A program made the position numbers and the translations under genes. The notes under the pieces were generated by a model. The model worked only from the letters and a program-made list of their open reading frames with translations. It was not told the DNA's origin and made no database searches. Of a DNA stretch of 13,276 nt, positions 5,581 to 13,224 are shown piece after piece; positions within the stretch are counted from its first letter, which is position 1, and each line of letters opens with the position of its first letter. The stretch is from Bacillota bacterium (lineage in GTDB: Bacteria > Bacillota > Clostridia > Acetivibrionales > DTU013): the NCBI GenBank assembly GCA_023411715.1, contig JAEYOM010000146.1, positions 1 through 13,276 on the forward strand, in the 5' to 3' direction.

Positions 5581-6793
5581 AATGCTGCAGGTCATATTCA
5601 CCGTAAACAATCTGTCCACAGGTATTATACTGCCTGTACTTACCCTTGTCCTGATGGAAAAGGGTGCGGATCTCCGGACGCTGCCTTTGCTTATGGCAGT
5701 GTATTCCCTGACAGTTCTGCTTCTGGAACTGCCCAGCGGAATCCTTGCCGATATGTTTGGCCGCAAGGCGGTATTTTTGATATCCTGCGGGTTTCAGTTG
5801 ATATCATTCATACTGCTGCTTATTTCGAATAATTTGATCTGGCTGGTGCCCACTATTATATTTTTGGGCCTTGGCCGCGCCTTTTCTTCCGGCAGCCTGG
5901 ATGCAATAATAATCGACCGAACACTTGAAAATGGCGGTGAAAACTGCCTTCCAAAAGTAACCTCGCGTCTGGCTGTCCTGGAGGGCGCCGGACTTGCCGC
6001 AGGCAGCATTGCAGGCGGACTTGCCGCAAGTGCTTTCGGGACTTACAACAGTATAATAATCATACGTTTGATCCTGACAGCAATAGTGACATTGCTGTGT
6101 CTAGTATTCGTAACGGAGCCTCCCAGGCAGCACGAGGCTGACAATAAGGCTCCAGGACAGTCATTGGCAGCCATGGTCAAACAGGGCAGGCAGCTCATAC
6201 TCGAGCACCATGAACTAGGTCTGATATTGATCGGCGTTTTCATTACGGGCTTTTTTCTGTTTACCGTGGAAACATACTGGCAGCCGGCTTTTAAAGCGAT
6301 ACCAAATATCGCGGGCAGTACATGGCTGTTCGGCATCGTAACATTTATCGGATTTTTTTCGGTTACAGTCGGAAATATCCTTTCCCGGAAGCTCCTTATC
6401 AGTTTCAAACACAGCTGGTGGAGTATTTTTAATATCTCCCGCGTAATCCTGGCCGCAGTCATCCTGATTTTCGCCGTAATCAGCGGAGTTGCAGGGTTTA
6501 TCATCTTTTACGCAGGCATGTATATGATGCTCGGGACGAGTAACGTATCGGAAAGCTCGCTCGTAAACAAATACACCCCGAACGACATGCGTGCAAGCAT
6601 GCTGTCCCTGAATTCACTTGTTTCACAAATAGGCGGTTTATGCTCTTCCCTGTTCAGCAGCGCCATGGTGACCCGCCTGGGATTTTCAGGCATCTGGCTG
6701 GTCGCCGGTATATTGATGGCTTGCTACGCGGTATTTTTAGCTGTGATCGGCATTATACCCGTGATCAAGAATTTCCCCATTTATAGAAATTAG
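5573..6793 (+). CDS. MFS-family efflux transporter
   Basis: About 406 residues from ATG 5573, with around twelve hydrophobic segments, as expected for a 12-TM major facilitator protein in the cytoplasmic membrane. The motif A signature between TM2 and TM3 is clear: LELPSGILADMFGRKAV (51-67). A charged cytoplasmic loop around residues 185-215 (EPPRQHEADNKAPGQ onward) divides the two halves. The best start is ATG 5573, with AAAGGGA just upstream and an 8-nt overlap with the regulator gene; the reading frame is open further upstream, but that part is inside the regulator. Pairing with an ArsR-like regulator suggests drug or toxic-compound efflux; the substrate is unknown. No strong terminator follows, only a short inverted repeat. 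Confidence 0.88.
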   Translation: MNKMLQVIFTVNNLSTGIILPVLTLVLMEKGADLRTLPLLMAVYSLTVLLLELPSGILADMFGRKAVFLISCGFQLISFILLLISNNLIWLVPTIIFLGLGRAFSSGSLDAIIIDRTLENGGENCLPKVTSRLAVLEGAGLAAGSIAGGLAASAFGTYNSIIIIRLILTAIVTLLCLVFVTEPPRQHEADNKAPGQSLAAMVKQGRQLILEHHELGLILIGVFITGFFLFTVETYWQPAFKAIPNIAGSTWLFGIVTFIGFFSVTVGNILSRKLLISFKHSWWSIFNISRVILAAVILIFAVISGVAGFIIFYAGMYMMLGTSNVSESSLVNKYTPNDMRASMLSLNSLVSQIGGLCSSLFSSAMVTRLGFSGIWLVAGILMACYAVFLAVIGIIPVIKNFPIYRN

Positions 6794-6807
6794 CCAATAT
6801 AATATAA

Positions 6808-6823
6808 TTGAATAAAGATTCAA
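6808..6823. repeat. Inverted repeat after the MFS gene
   Basis: TTGAAT-AAAG-ATTCAA, 6-bp perfect arms with a 4-nt loop, between the MFS gene and the TetR remnant. There is no T-tract, so it is a poor terminator. It could be the old operator of the decayed TetR gene. Support is positional only. Confidence 0.35.
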
Positions 6824-6842
6824 TGAATTAAGATTTAACGAA

Positions 6843-7052
6843 ATGAGCAAACACACAGAGCAGAAAGGAAGACGGAAGCAGCAGATATTGTCGGCCGAAC
6901 TTGACCTATTCATTCACAAGGGCTATGCGGCAACACTCCTTTTATGAACAATGGATGGAAAAGATGGCACACCAGTAGCCGCATATGCCGGAAGAAATGC
7001 CGTTCAATATCTTTGCAGGGATTTCGATAAAGTTTTCCAGGGCGGGATCTAA
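6843..7052 (+). pseudogene. Decayed TetR-family regulator gene (internal deletion and in-frame stop)
   Basis: ATG 6843 opens a 34-codon frame whose translation, MSKHTEQKGRRKQQ followed by ILSAELDLFIHKGYAAT, is an unmistakable TetR N-terminus up to the point where the recognition helix should follow. It then reads LLL and stops at TGA 6945-6947. The same frame continues after the stop for another 34 codons (TMDGKDGTPVAAY, then AGRNAVQYLCRDFDKVF and QGGI) to TAA 7050-7052. A normal TetR protein has about 190 residues, so most of the DNA-binding helix and ligand domain is missing. I read this as a gene with a large internal deletion; I do not recognise the second part by itself. It lies immediately upstream of the MATE gene, which it may once have controlled. 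Confidence 0.7.
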
Positions 7053-7056
7053 GACT

Positions 7057-7081
7057 AACTTATATGGATTGCATTTAAGTT
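7057..7081. promoter_or_regulatory. Candidate operator around the MATE -35 box
   Basis: The inverted repeat AACTTA (7057-7062) and TAAGTT (7076-7081), separated by 13 bp, brackets the -35 hexamer of the MATE promoter. It could be the operator of the lost TetR protein or of another regulator. The evidence is symmetry and position only. Confidence 0.35.
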
Positions 7082-7096
7082 ATATTGCTATATAAT
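7069..7096 (+). promoter_or_regulatory. Promoter of the MATE gene
   Basis: TTGCAT (7069-7074), a 16-bp spacer and a perfect TATAAT (7091-7096). The leader would be about 65 nt long and contains no structure that I recognise. Confidence 0.6.
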
Positions 7097-7169
7097 AGTA
7101 ATCAGCTTTCAGTCATTACTTCAACAGAAATAAACTTGCTGGAACCAGCAGAAGGGGTTACCAAAGCAT

Positions 7170-8567
7170 ATGGCGATGTCAGAGACCGCAGAAGTTAGTG
7201 AATTTAAACCCGCACCGACCGAAAACAAGATGGGCGTAATGCCAATAAGCAGACTGCTTATCACAATGTCGATCCCGATGATGATATCGATGTTTGTCCA
7301 GGCGCTCTATAATATCGTGGACAGCATCTTTGTATCCCGGCTGAGCGAAAATGCCCTCACGGCCGTATCGCTGGCATTTCCGGTGCAAAACCTCATGATA
7401 GCCATTGGCGTAGGTACAGCTGTCGGTATAAATGCGTTATTATCAAGAAGCCTCGGAGAAAAGAATCGTGAAAGAGTAAATAAAGCGGCATACAACGGCA
7501 TATTCCTCGCATTCGTGAGCGCCGTCGTTTTTGCCCTGTTCGGCCTGTTCTTCGCCCGGATCTTTTTCACGGCTCAGACCAACAATGCTGAGATCATCGG
7601 CTATGGCTGCGATTATCTGATTATATGCAGCATTCTATCCTTCGGAGCTTTCGGCCAGATAACCTTCGAAAGGCTCCTGCAGTCAACGGGCAAGACCTTT
7701 TATGCCATGATAACGCAGGCGACCGGCGCCATCGTAAATATTATCCTCGACCCGATCATGATATTCGGACTCTTCGGCTTTCCCAGGCTTGAAGTGGCCG
7801 GCGCCGCCATTGCAACGGTTATCGGCCAGGTTGTGGCTATGACGCTCGCCATTATTTTCAACATCAAGGTCAACAAGGAAGTCACGCTTAAATTCAGAGA
7901 TGTCCGCCCTGACGCGGAGATCATCGGGACGATCCTGGGCGTAGGTATCCCGACCGCGATCATGATGGCGATCACATCGATAATGACGTTCGGTCTGAAT
8001 AAAATACTGCTTTCCTTCACTTCGACAGCCACTGCGGTATTCGGAGTGTATTTCAGGCTTCAGGGCTTTTTGTTCATGCCGATCTTCGGCCTGAACAACG
8101 GTATGGTCCCGATAATCTCCTACAACTATGGCGCACGCAGCAGGCACAGGATTGTCAAAACGATCAGGTTGAGCCTGATATATACATTAACGATAATGGC
8201 TGTCGGTGTTGCGATATTCCAGATCTTCCCCAGGCAGCTGCTCTCATTCTTCAACGCGTCACCTGATATGATAAGTATAGGCATACCCGCGTTAAGGATA
8301 ATCAGTTTGAGCTTTGTATTCGCCGGCTTCTGCATCGTCTCGGGCTCCGTGTTCCAGGCTTTGGGAAAGGGCTTGCCGAGTATGCTGATATCAACGGCCA
8401 GGCAGCTTATCGCGCTGCTCCCGCTGGCATATCTGATGTCCAGGCTGGGCGGGCTCGATGCGATCTGGTGGTCCTTCCCGATGGCGGAAACGGTTTCAGT
8501 GACCATGACCGTCCTATTCCTAAGGCACTACTACAAGAATGAAATAAAGCCTTTGCCTGAGAATTGA
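7170..8567 (+). CDS. MATE-family multidrug efflux transporter
   Basis: A 465-residue integral membrane protein of the normal MATE length (about 450-470). After a polar 28-residue N-terminus, the MATE pattern appears: MSIPMMISMFVQALYNIVDS (from residue 34), then SRLSENALTAVSLAFPVQNLM and a GVGTAVGINALLSRSLGEKN loop, repeated in weaker form in the second half (QGFLFMPIFGLNNGMVPIISYNYGA). This fits twelve helices in two bundles, exporting cationic or other compounds by Na+ or H+ antiport. The best resemblance is to the MepA/DinF-like branch. The start is ATG 7170, with AAGGGG 12 nt upstream; another ATG six bases downstream is too far from the ribosome site. It is preceded by a decayed TetR gene and apparently transcribed alone. 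Confidence 0.92.
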   Translation: MAMSETAEVSEFKPAPTENKMGVMPISRLLITMSIPMMISMFVQALYNIVDSIFVSRLSENALTAVSLAFPVQNLMIAIGVGTAVGINALLSRSLGEKNRERVNKAAYNGIFLAFVSAVVFALFGLFFARIFFTAQTNNAEIIGYGCDYLIICSILSFGAFGQITFERLLQSTGKTFYAMITQATGAIVNIILDPIMIFGLFGFPRLEVAGAAIATVIGQVVAMTLAIIFNIKVNKEVTLKFRDVRPDAEIIGTILGVGIPTAIMMAITSIMTFGLNKILLSFTSTATAVFGVYFRLQGFLFMPIFGLNNGMVPIISYNYGARSRHRIVKTIRLSLIYTLTIMAVGVAIFQIFPRQLLSFFNASPDMISIGIPALRIISLSFVFAGFCIVSGSVFQALGKGLPSMLISTARQLIALLPLAYLMSRLGGLDAIWWSFPMAETVSVTMTVLFLRHYYKNEIKPLPEN

Positions 8568-8759
8568 TCAAAGGACCTGACGCAGTCGTAAAGGGCCGTC
8601 AAGTGGGCAACCGGCATCAGCTGGCCGCTGATCATAATTGCGCTGACAATAACAAGTACGGCACAGCAAAAGCATGCCAATAATATCGGTCGTTTGTACA
8701 ATATTACCGTTCGGAGCAGCCGGGATACGCACGCTGACGGGCATAGCGTGGTGCCTGGC
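8568..8759. other. Non-coding stretch between MATE and the 31-bp array
   Basis: No convincing gene is present. A perfect small inverted repeat, ATCAGC-TGGCC-GCTGAT (8616-8632), could act as a weak MATE terminator, but no T-tract follows. One minus-strand frame reads a hydrophobic run (LLACFCCAVLVIVSAIMI) with no start codon or ribosome site, possibly a decayed membrane-protein fragment or chance. Confidence 0.4.
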
Positions 8760-8964
8760 CCAGGCTTGTTTGAGCCTCTTATGTAACAATCGCAGGCTGC
8801 TTGAGCATCTTATGTAGCAATCGCGGGCTGCCTGAGCATCTTATGTAACAATCGCAGGCTGCTTGAGCATCTTATGTAACAATCGCGGGCTGCCTGAGCC
8901 TCTTATGTAACAATCTCGGGCTGCCTGAGCATCTTATGTAGCAATCGCAGGCTGCTTGAGCATC
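8760..8964. repeat. 31-bp intergenic tandem repeat array
   Basis: Five complete 31-bp units (8792-8822, 8823-8853, 8854-8884, 8885-8915, 8916-8946), preceded by a slightly longer diverged unit (8760-8791) and followed by an 18-bp partial unit (8947-8964). Each unit contains CTGAGC or TTGAGC, then TCTTATGTAACAATC or its G variant. Copies are directly adjacent with no spacers, which excludes CRISPR. Units come in two versions, GCAGGCTGCT and GCGGGCTGCC. The array lies 30 bp beyond the 3' end of the chitinase gene and is not in a gene. Confidence 0.95.
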
Positions 8965-8993
8965 CGGCTGACTGCCGCAGCAACCCCCGTATT

Positions 8994-10193
8994 TTACAAG
9001 CCGAGCCTGTCGTGGATAGTATTCGTCAATAAATGGTCGTCGGTATCGGTGGTTATCTCCCAGACGATTATGCCTCCGAAGCCATTCTTCAACACATAGT
9101 CGCACCTTTCGGCGGCGGAGACTTCATCCTCGTATGTATACATGACTTTCTCATCCTTATTGTAGAGCCAAGGCACCCTGGAAACAGGATCCCTGTACTT
9201 GACGTATCCCGGCGTTATCTCAAGTTCTTTCATCCTGTAAATCGTATTCATGCCTGCAGGATAGACAGGCGAATCAAGGTCGCCGACGGGAGAGCCTTTT
9301 CCTCTAGCATATAATCCGTTGACACCCGTATCGGGATCGATGTTCTTCCAGCCGCGTGAATAATACGGAGCGCCTATATTAAGCTTGTTCGCCGGTATAT
9401 TGTAGCGGTTCCTGTAATACTTCATAACAAAATCGGTATTGTATTTGTTCTTCTTATCGACAGGCGTGACAGGCGAAGGATCGACGGGGTTTGCAAACAG
9501 CGGCGAATGGTGGTTTGTATGTTCCTCCAGCGCCGAATGCATGTCATAGGTCATGACATTGATCCAGTCGAGATACTGCGCATATTTGTCAGGCTCCTGA
9601 TGCTCCGTAACGTCATAAAGCGCTGAAACTGCCACAGTAAGCAGCTTGCCGGCCATGCCGCCGGCGATATACGCATCGCGTAACTCGCGCAGCAGTGAGG
9701 TGAAGTTCTGCTTATCCTCCGGGCCTCCCGGACAACCTTTGTCATTTACGTCATTAGGGTCTGCCGGCCTGTCTATCCCGGGGAATTCCCAGTCTATATC
9801 TATTCCGTCGATAAAAGGATAGTTTTTCAACAATTCAATAACGCTTTTTATGAAAACAGACCTGCTCTCGGGTGTTTTGGCCATATCATGAAAGTAACGG
9901 CCTTCGGTCCAGCCTCCGACTGAGATCTGTACCTTGACATCAGGATAGCGGGCCTTATAATACGCATATTCGCCCATATGCCCTTTCGGGCCGACCGCAT
10001 CCGAATGCTCCATTATCTTCTCTTCATCGGCGAATTTATCCGTGGATGCGATTTTGAAATCGCTGCCAACGAAATAAAACGCGTGGTTAATGACCGACAC
10101 CCTGTCCCAGGGGATCGCACCGATACAGTTATTCCTGCCCGCTTTCCTGTATATGGCCCAGCTGGGATAATACACAACCAGTTTTGGTTTCAT
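8994..10193 (-). CDS. GH18-family chitinase-like glycoside hydrolase, no signal peptide
   Basis: A 399-residue single-domain GH18 protein. It shows the family hallmarks in order: YYPSW at the first strand (8-12), SVGGW (91-95), the catalytic motif DGIDIDWEFPG with D129, D132, D134 and the proton donor E136, MTYDMH (214-219), GAPYYSRGW (274-282) and the late tryptophan in VWEI (377-380). The family hydrolyses beta-1,4-N-acetylglucosamine polymers such as chitin by substrate-assisted catalysis. The protein begins MKPKLVVYYPSW, directly with the first beta strand, and has no signal peptide, carbohydrate-binding module or anchor. It is therefore predicted to be cytoplasmic or exported by an unusual route. 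AGAGGTG 7 nt upstream fixes the start. It is divergent from the multi-PAS kinase, with which it shares a control region. Chitin specificity is inferred from the family and was not demonstrated. Confidence 0.92.
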   Translation of the reverse strand: MKPKLVVYYPSWAIYRKAGRNNCIGAIPWDRVSVINHAFYFVGSDFKIASTDKFADEEKIMEHSDAVGPKGHMGEYAYYKARYPDVKVQISVGGWTEGRYFHDMAKTPESRSVFIKSVIELLKNYPFIDGIDIDWEFPGIDRPADPNDVNDKGCPGGPEDKQNFTSLLRELRDAYIAGGMAGKLLTVAVSALYDVTEHQEPDKYAQYLDWINVMTYDMHSALEEHTNHHSPLFANPVDPSPVTPVDKKNKYNTDFVMKYYRNRYNIPANKLNIGAPYYSRGWKNIDPDTGVNGLYARGKGSPVGDLDSPVYPAGMNTIYRMKELEITPGYVKYRDPVSRVPWLYNKDEKVMYTYEDEVSAAERCDYVLKNGFGGIIVWEITTDTDDHLLTNTIHDRLGL

Positions 10194-10217
10194 ATATTTA
10201 CACCTCTACCTGTATAT

Positions 10218-10292
10218 ACATCTGTACCAATATATTACCTAAGCCAGGTACGACAGTCAACCATATTTTACTAAAATTGTAGTTACAGATGT
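10218..10292. promoter_or_regulatory. 9-bp inverted repeat flanking the chitinase promoter (possible paired operators)
   Basis: ACATCTGTA (10218-10226) and its exact reverse complement TACAGATGT (10284-10292) bracket the chitinase promoter, one at the predicted transcription start and one upstream of the -35 box, with centres 66 bp apart. This could be a pair of operators for DNA looping, but a 9-bp match in an AT-rich region can arise by chance. Confidence 0.35.
10232..10260 (-). promoter_or_regulatory. Promoter of the GH18 gene
   Basis: On the minus strand, TTGACT (10255-10260), a 17-bp spacer and TAATAT (10232-10237). Transcription would begin near 10225, about 32 nt before the start codon. 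Confidence 0.65.
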
Positions 10293-10300
10293 GATGATTT

Positions 10301-10328
10301 CATAAGTTCTTATGTAAACACGTTACAT
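10301..10328. promoter_or_regulatory. Two overlapping palindromes in the chitinase/kinase divergent region
   Basis: CATAAG-TT-CTTATG (10301-10314) is a perfect 6-bp-arm palindrome and overlaps ATGTAA-ACACG-TTACAT (10312-10328), also perfect. Both lie between the two divergent promoters, just upstream of the kinase -10 box. The word TCTTATGTAA (10308-10317) also occurs in several units of the 31-bp array at 8760-8964. Confidence 0.5.
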
Positions 10329-10331
10329 TTG

Positions 10332-10340
10332 TGGTATAAT
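10332..10340 (+). promoter_or_regulatory. Extended -10 promoter of the kinase gene
   Basis: TGG directly before a perfect TATAAT (10335-10340) makes an extended -10 element. No good -35 box exists at the right distance, where the palindrome ATGTAA-ACACG-TTACAT lies instead, suggesting regulator-dependent activity. The leader would be about 95 nt. Confidence 0.6.
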
Positions 10341-10440
10341 ACTTCTGTTAAGCAATAAATATCATACCGAATACCCAGCCGCCCGAACCCGGGTCAGTCT
10401 ATACATCAATACATTTGTGCGCGGGAGGGAGATTCTGAAA

Positions 10441-13209
10441 ATGGAGCCTGACGAACCGGCAATGACCGAATTATTTCAATTGCTTTCATGTACTCATGAC
10501 GCGCTGGTCGCGACCGATAAAAACCTTGTTATCACCCTCTGGAACGATACTGCCAAAGGCATGTTCGGCTGGTCGGAAAAGGAAGCATTGGGGCAACATC
10601 TCGATGAAATTATTAAACCGGCTATAACCGAACCCGAATCGGGGACTGACCGAAAGTGGGAAGAATTTGCTCAGCGTTTGGCGGAACAGGGCTCCTGCAG
10701 CATACGTGCCGTATATTATTGCAGGAACGGCCTGCTGATCCACGCCGACGTCCGCGCAAAGGCGATAAGGAACCAAAATAACGAATTTCGGGGAGCGGCT
10801 TTTTCCTTCCTCACAGTCTCCAACGATCAGAAATACGAAGAGCCGTTACACACCTGTATAGATTGTTATCAGACGCTACTGGACATGTTCTGCGAAGGTT
10901 TCTGTATTCTGGAAATCATAGATAAGCAAGGCACGCCTTTCGATATACGTGTCCTGGGAGCCAATATCGCCTACGAGAAGCTGACCGGGCAATCTGTAGG
11001 AGAGCTGATGGGAAGCTTTCTCGAATATCCGATAGATTATTACATACAGATATATAACAGCCTTGATCTAAAAAACGGACCCGCACGTTTCGAATACAAG
11101 GCAAAAGCCCTTAACCGGTATTTTGATATTTGTGTATATTTGATCGACGACACTGAAAATATCATAGTGGGTGTTACATTTCAGGATACAACGTTGCGGA
11201 AGCAGAATGAGAACCTACTCAGGCAACATGGCGAAAGATTCGAGGCCGCAATGGATGCCGCACATATGGCATATTGGGATTGGGATCAGGCGGCGGACCA
11301 TTCCGTGCTGTCCGATACCGCATCAAACCTTTTCGGCCTTAAGCCCGGCGAGACTCTATGCTGCAGCAGCGACGGCTTACGGTTGATCCATCCTGATGAT
11401 AAGGAACGTTATCGTTCGATAGTTATGAATGCCGTTGAAACAAACGGCAGCTGGCACTGCGAATACAGAATTATCAGGCCATACGATGGTAAAATCATCT
11501 GGCTCGAAGAAAGGGCGTCTTCCAAAAAGGATGCTGAAACAGGCAAAACCTATCAATCGGGGATAGTCTGGGATATCACGGACCGCAAAAAGGACGAGCT
11601 CGCGCTTTTACAGGCCAAGGAACAGAGCGAGATCGACCGCAAAAACATTGAGGCAATCCTGAAAGTAATGCCGTCCGGAATCCTGATGGTCGACGCCGGA
11701 GAGATGAAGTTCTCCTATATGAACCGCAGGGCTGTAGAGCTTTACGGATCCAATTTCACGGGCCATGAACTAAAAACTCATATGGGAAAAATAAAGATGA
11801 GAAAGCTGGATGGTACGCATTTCAAATTTGAAGAACTGCCGGTCTATCAATCGCTGGTATACGGTCATGAGGTCCATAATACTGAAATAATCATGGATAG
11901 GGCCGATGGCAGCCGGCTGATGATCGTGGAAAGCTCCGCACCGATATATGATTCTGAAGAAAGGATAACGGCCGCAGTAGTCGCCTTCGATGATATTGCG
12001 GAGCGTAAGCGTACGGAATTAGCCCTTCAGGAAAGCGAAAACAGGTATCATTCTTTGTTCAGGTCGATGGATGAAGGCCTTTGTATAATCGAAGTTATCT
12101 GCGACCAGGCTCAAATGCCTGCTGACTTCCGACTTATCGAAGTAAACCCGGCATTTGAAAAGCTGACAGGGATGAAAAATCCCGCGGGACGTCTCTTAAG
12201 CAGCTTTTATCCAAATATCGAAGATTACTGGCTTGAAGTTCTGGGCAGGGTAGCTTTGACCGGTGAACCCGTGCAGTATACCAACGAAGTGAAGAGTTTG
12301 AACCGCTGGTACAACATAAACGCATTTATGGTACATACAAATGGAACGGAGGCCATTGCCGTCCTATTCGACGATGTGTCACAGGAAATTAAGGCCAGGA
12401 ATGAAATGGAGAAGCTGATAAAGATACAGGACGAGGTATTTGCAAATGTATCGCACGAGCTCAAGACACCTTTAAGCGTCATTTTCAGCACTATCCAGCT
12501 TCTGGAGCTCTATATGCGGAGGGATTCCCTCGACGCCAACAGATACGGCGTCTACAAAAGCGTCCGCACTATCAAGCAGAACTGCTACAGATTCACGAAG
12601 CTGATCAATAACATAGTGGATCTGTCCAAAATCGATTCGGGCTTTTTCAAGCTCGATCTATCAAACGAAAATATAGTCGATATCGTCGAAAACATAGTAC
12701 AATCGATCGCCGAATATATCAAGGGTAAAGGTCTGAGCGTCGTATTCGACACGGATGTCGAAGAGAAGATCATTGCCTGCGATCCTGGCAAGATAGAAAG
12801 GATTCTGTTGAACCTCATTTCAAACGCGGTAAAGTTTTCAAACCCGGAGGGAACGATATCAGTTTCCATCTCGGATCACGGTGATCAGGTCGAAATAACC
12901 GTCCAGGATACCGGAATAGGAATCGAGGGGAAATATCTGGACACCATATTCGAAAGGTTCAATCAGGTGGACAAGACACTCGCACGGAACGCAGAAGGCA
13001 GCGGGATAGGTCTGTCGCTCGTGAAATCGATCGTCGATCTTCACGGCGGAACTGTAAGCGTGGAGAGCGAGATCGGCAAAGGCAGTACGTTCAGGGTCTG
13101 CCTGCCGGTCAGGACGGTCGAGCAATCCAGGGAACCAAAGCAAAAAATACCTTCTCTCAATAAAGTCGAGATGATCAATATCGAATTCTCGGATATTTAT
13201 CATTTGTGA
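10441..13209 (+). CDS. Soluble multi-PAS sensor histidine kinase (orphan)
   Basis: A 922-residue cytoplasmic kinase from ATG 10441, supported by GGGAGGGA about 10 nt upstream; an in-frame GTG at 10417 would overlap that site. Five PAS-type domains are seen at about 8-125, 135-250, 260-385 (with a PAC end, GIVWDITDRKK), 395-530 (PAC end AVVAFDDIAERKR) and 540-655. PAS2 and PAS5 resemble each other (EGFCILEI/EGLCIIEV, FEKLTG or YEKLTG, and LNRYFDI/LNRWYNI). The catalytic core follows: HisKA with FANVSHELKTPLS (phospho-acceptor H672), N-box NLISNAVKFS (N791-), DTGIGI (D823-) and GSGIGLSLVK (853-). No transmembrane helix or signal peptide is present, so it senses an internal signal. No response regulator gene is visible next to it. 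It is divergent from the GH18 gene and may influence it, which is inference. Confidence 0.93.
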   Translation: MEPDEPAMTELFQLLSCTHDALVATDKNLVITLWNDTAKGMFGWSEKEALGQHLDEIIKPAITEPESGTDRKWEEFAQRLAEQGSCSIRAVYYCRNGLLIHADVRAKAIRNQNNEFRGAAFSFLTVSNDQKYEEPLHTCIDCYQTLLDMFCEGFCILEIIDKQGTPFDIRVLGANIAYEKLTGQSVGELMGSFLEYPIDYYIQIYNSLDLKNGPARFEYKAKALNRYFDICVYLIDDTENIIVGVTFQDTTLRKQNENLLRQHGERFEAAMDAAHMAYWDWDQAADHSVLSDTASNLFGLKPGETLCCSSDGLRLIHPDDKERYRSIVMNAVETNGSWHCEYRIIRPYDGKIIWLEERASSKKDAETGKTYQSGIVWDITDRKKDELALLQAKEQSEIDRKNIEAILKVMPSGILMVDAGEMKFSYMNRRAVELYGSNFTGHELKTHMGKIKMRKLDGTHFKFEELPVYQSLVYGHEVHNTEIIMDRADGSRLMIVESSAPIYDSEERITAAVVAFDDIAERKRTELALQESENRYHSLFRSMDEGLCIIEVICDQAQMPADFRLIEVNPAFEKLTGMKNPAGRLLSSFYPNIEDYWLEVLGRVALTGEPVQYTNEVKSLNRWYNINAFMVHTNGTEAIAVLFDDVSQEIKARNEMEKLIKIQDEVFANVSHELKTPLSVIFSTIQLLELYMRRDSLDANRYGVYKSVRTIKQNCYRFTKLINNIVDLSKIDSGFFKLDLSNENIVDIVENIVQSIAEYIKGKGLSVVFDTDVEEKIIACDPGKIERILLNLISNAVKFSNPEGTISVSISDHGDQVEITVQDTGIGIEGKYLDTIFERFNQVDKTLARNAEGSGIGLSLVKSIVDLHGGTVSVESEIGKGSTFRVCLPVRTVEQSREPKQKIPSLNKVEMINIEFSDIYHL

Positions 13210-13224
13210 GAATATAAGCCCCGG

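Noticed and set aside
8616..8632. Rho-independent terminator for the MATE gene
   Set aside because: The 6-bp stem is perfect, but no T-tract follows, so it is mentioned only as a weak possibility.
8527..8720. Hydrophobic minus-strand frame (LLACFCCAVLVIVSAIMI) as a small membrane protein
   Set aside because: It has no start codon with a ribosome site, overlaps the end of the MATE gene and runs into the repeat array. It is possibly a decayed fragment, but support is insufficient for a gene.
8760..8964. CRISPR array
   Set aside because: The 31-bp copies are directly adjacent with no unique spacers, carry point variants, and no cas gene is nearby.
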